From Lycorma delicatula (Eukaryota; Arthropoda; Insecta; Hemiptera; Fulgoridae), in NCBI RefSeq assembly GCF_047948215.1, contig NC_134458.1, positions 144,971,036 to 145,035,035 on the forward strand: DNA of 64,000 bases, given 5' to 3'. Shown one piece after another: positions 61,345 to 64,000 of this stretch (its first letter is position 1; each line of letters opens with the position of its first letter). The translations under genes were made by a program, and so were the position numbers. The notes beneath the pieces were generated by a model. The model was not told where the DNA came from and ran no database searches. It saw only the letters and a program-made list of their open reading frames with translations.

Positions 61345-61492
61345 TTGTAATAACCTTCTGACTTAATTCACCACAGAACCTTATAAATAAGAATATGAAA
61401 TGATAATTTGTAACAAGCAAAAATTCCACGCCTATGCAGGATTAAAACCTGAAACAAATTAAAGGCCAAGACACTACCGCTTCGCCACGGAT
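61345..61492 (-). mobile_element. tRNA-derived SINE, family A
   Basis: Minus strand: ATATCCGTGGCGAAGCGGTA (box A), GTTTCAGGTTTTAATCCTGC (box B: GGTTTTAATCC), GGCGTGGAATTTTTGCTTGT, then the body with CATATTCTTATTTATAAGG and TCTGTGGTGAATTAAG, colinear with 27965-28118. Confidence 0.78.
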
Positions 61493-61516
61493 ATAAATGC
61501 GGATATCCGCATTTAT
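61493..61516. repeat. 24-bp perfect palindrome at the SINE head
   Basis: ATAAATGCGGATATCCGCATTTAT (stated as two 12-base halves, ATAAATGCGGAT and ATCCGCATTTAT) is fully self-complementary and lies exactly at the upstream edge of the SINE head. Confidence 0.9.
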
Positions 61517-61909
61517 TCACTTATTTTAAATTTTAATTATTTTTCTTTACACGAGCTTGTTTTTAATTTTTTTTTAAATTATGGACACATATTTTTTTTT
61601 TTTAAATTTAATAGCTATTCTCCACGTATAATTCTGAAAAAATGAATGTTCCATTAATGAATTATTTAATGTATTTTTCACATGAAATATTTTTATTATT
61701 GTTTTTGTGTTTGTTTTATTGTACCAGTTTTGACCCCTATTTCTGTAAAGAATTTCCTGTGGTTTAAATATAATTTATTTCAATATACCTATTTCGGCCG
61801 ATTCATATTTATTTTCATACTAAATATATATATGTAGAGAGAGAAAGAGAGAGACTACATATATTACTTTCCCGGCTATTGTAGCTATAATAGCTGTATT
61901 AAGGCAGAA

Positions 61910-62330
61910 AGTATGGTAATCATTTCAAAAATGGGTATCGGGTTTTTTTTTAATATTTTCGTTTTAGGGTTTAATTAGTTTATCTAGACCAAAAATAAAA
62001 TAAATGCATTTATTTCATACATATGTACGTATATATGTCACACTGTTTTTGACCTTATATCTCAGGATTGACTAAACCGATTTTCTTAAAATTTGGATTA
62101 AATATTTCTATATATGGAGCATTGGTCATATTAACTTTATCAAAATTTGTTAAGGGAGTGGAGATATCGCGAATAAATCAATTTAGATTTTCTTTAGAGC
62201 TTTATTTTAGAGAAAACTATTAAATCAACTTTGATACCTACAATGCATATATAAATAATCCAAACACCAAACATATGGTTTTTTTTAATCAACCCCCACC
62301 TCTTAATATTGAAATTTCTTTACTTTAATT
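61910..62330 (+). repeat. Dispersed repeat R1, most complete copy
   Basis: Colinear with 11150-11470 and, in reverse, with the two halves of 7690-8440. It is uninterrupted, and therefore serves as the reference that shows the foldback insertion there. Confidence 0.75.
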
Positions 62331-64000
62331 TTAGCTATAAAAATGGCAGACTAAACTTAATTATGTTTAATGGTAAAAATTAAGAACTAAACGCTTAATT
62401 TTAAACCTAACACATTTTCTTTAGCACAATCTATTAATTGACAAACATTGTTTTTTATTTATACATAGTAAATAAATAATTAGTTAATTTAGTACACTTT
62501 AACTACACATAATTAATTCGCCATCAGTCATGAATTATACATATTTTTTAAGATAGAATTACAGATTCATATCTTGTTTGAGATTACACTATAATAATAT
62601 TCTTAAAATTATTTATAACATCATTGATTTTTTTTGACATCTATTAATTTTGTTGACCCCTATTACCTTTTTCTGAAACTGGTTTACGTATTATAAATTT
62701 TGAAAATGAAAAAAAAATGGTTTTAAAGTGGTGGTTTTAATACAATATTTTGACCGATGTTTGATGATGATCCTATTTCCTGACGATTTGGGAGTGGGCT
62801 TTTTTAATATTTATTTATCTTTCTATTTTAATGACCAATTATCTAGATTATACGATATGGTCATACAATTATCTTGGACTATGCACTTGACATCAACTAA
62901 AATTTATAAAACCGCTTTATTAATCTCGATGCCCAATTCACAAACAGTTGAGTTTAATAATCAACACTAAATAAACTAAACAATTGAATTTTAATTTATT
63001 ACATCAAAATTATGCCTCTTTTTGGCTATAATACTCAGCTCCTTCTCAAGTTAAAAATACGCAATTTGTAAAGAAGTAAAACGTTTATTACACTAGATTT
63101 AATCAATCAACTGTCCTTGATTTTCAGATCCTATAAACTTTCAGTTTATGTAAAACATTGGACTAATAAACCCTTTTTAAAATCTGTATTGGTATACGTT
63201 TGCCAATTCTCGTTGTAAACCATTCATCAAATCTAAAATACAACATTTTAATTTGAAAATATTAAGACAAGCACTAATGTAAACTTTATGAAACAAATTA
63301 TATATTACACTCAGGCTTAAAGTTCCCTAATATATCAATGATAAATTTTATCGCATGTACCAATTAAGGATAAATTTAATCAAACATTTTCTCTATTAAT
63401 AATGTCCTTTCATTTCACTAAATTTACCAAAGAATCCTGTACGAAGATTAAGAAGACATTATAAGAGAAATATCATAAGTCATGTCTAATTAAAATGTGT
63501 ATTCCTTTATTTAAATTAATTAACGTTTAAATCTCGTTAGAGTGATGCTGTGTCGTCTCCTCAAAACCTTTAAATCTATATTTATTTGTACGTTGTTAGA
63601 TTTACTTGTATTGTGATGTACAAGATCTAATAAAAGTAAAAAATATATAAATAAATGTAATACTTCATGAGCAGTTAAAAGATAAAATAACATTTTAATT
63701 AATTAATCGATCTATGTACAGTAAATGTAGCTTGATTTGTTTTTAATTTAAAAAAACCGTTCATGATTGATTATTTAGAAATTAAACAGAGCTAAATATT
63801 GTTTTACTATATTATCAAAATTGTAATACGCTTTTGATTGGTAACGCATAACACTGATTGATAATTGAAAAGTGTTCATTACCTTACGTGTAATCCTATC
63901 TTTTTTATAAGAAGTATATACCTATTTTACATTTTATAGAATAAAATAGATAATTAGTCAAAAAGTCTTGAGTACCACACCTTTATTCACAATATCTCAT
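62331..64000. other. AT-rich gene-less stretch
   Basis: No recognisable element. An 80-codon plus frame at 62728-62970 has no domain I can name and no splice or promoter context to support it. Confidence 0.5.

Noticed and set aside
1..64000. CRISPR arrays, bacterial operons, prophage or viral genes
   Set aside because: No regularly spaced short repeats with unique spacers, no ribosome-binding-site-led gene runs and no recognisable viral proteins. All larger similarities are to insect transposons or the Tweedle family.

Overview
The window looks like nuclear DNA of an insect, most likely a hemipteran. It is strongly AT-rich, full of simple repeats and decayed transposons, and has only one convincing protein-coding gene: the main exon of a Tweedle (DUF243) cuticular protein, a family found in insect exoskeleton. 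Several repeats, including a tRNA-derived SINE seen three times, resemble ones I associate with planthoppers and lanternflies, but that placement is from memory and is weak. There are no prokaryotic operons, no CRISPR array, no rRNA gene and no intact tRNA gene.

Layout. 1-5 kb: AT-rich DNA carrying a TTAA-flanked, internally deleted piggyBac-like element (1316-2334). 5.25-6.4 kb: an unassigned composite repeat with GTCCAC iterons, a TATA box and three tandem 116-bp units that each fold into a hairpin. 7.7-8.4 kb: an old repeat copy split by a 447-bp foldback element with an 8-bp target duplication. 10.9-12 kb: further copies of these dispersed repeats. 14.3-15.3 kb: a broken IS630/Tc1/mariner-type transposase. 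18.5-20.95 kb (minus strand): a non-LTR retrotransposon reduced to 5' leader, decayed ORF1 (gag-like) and 3' end, with no ORF2. 22.1-23.8 kb: two different transposase pseudogenes back to back (an IS630-type on the minus strand, a pogo/Tigger-type on the plus strand). 24.87-25.06 kb: a short MITE. 26.9-27.5 kb (minus): the Tweedle exon. 28-37 kb: tRNA-derived SINE copies and a classical mariner pseudogene (34.6-35.6 kb). 40-55 kb: scattered reverse-transcriptase fragments of LINEs, further SINEs and a retroposon-like unit. 56.7-59.5 kb: one repeat family present twice in opposite orientation. 59.6-62.3 kb: more SINEs and repeat copies.

The genes do not form a pathway. Apart from the Tweedle exon, everything recognisable is mobile DNA in different states of decay, with several nested insertions that allow relative dating. 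The Tweedle first exon, which would carry the start codon and the first part of the signal peptide, lies somewhere upstream on the minus strand and could not be fixed. The least explained structure is the 5.25-6.4 kb composite.
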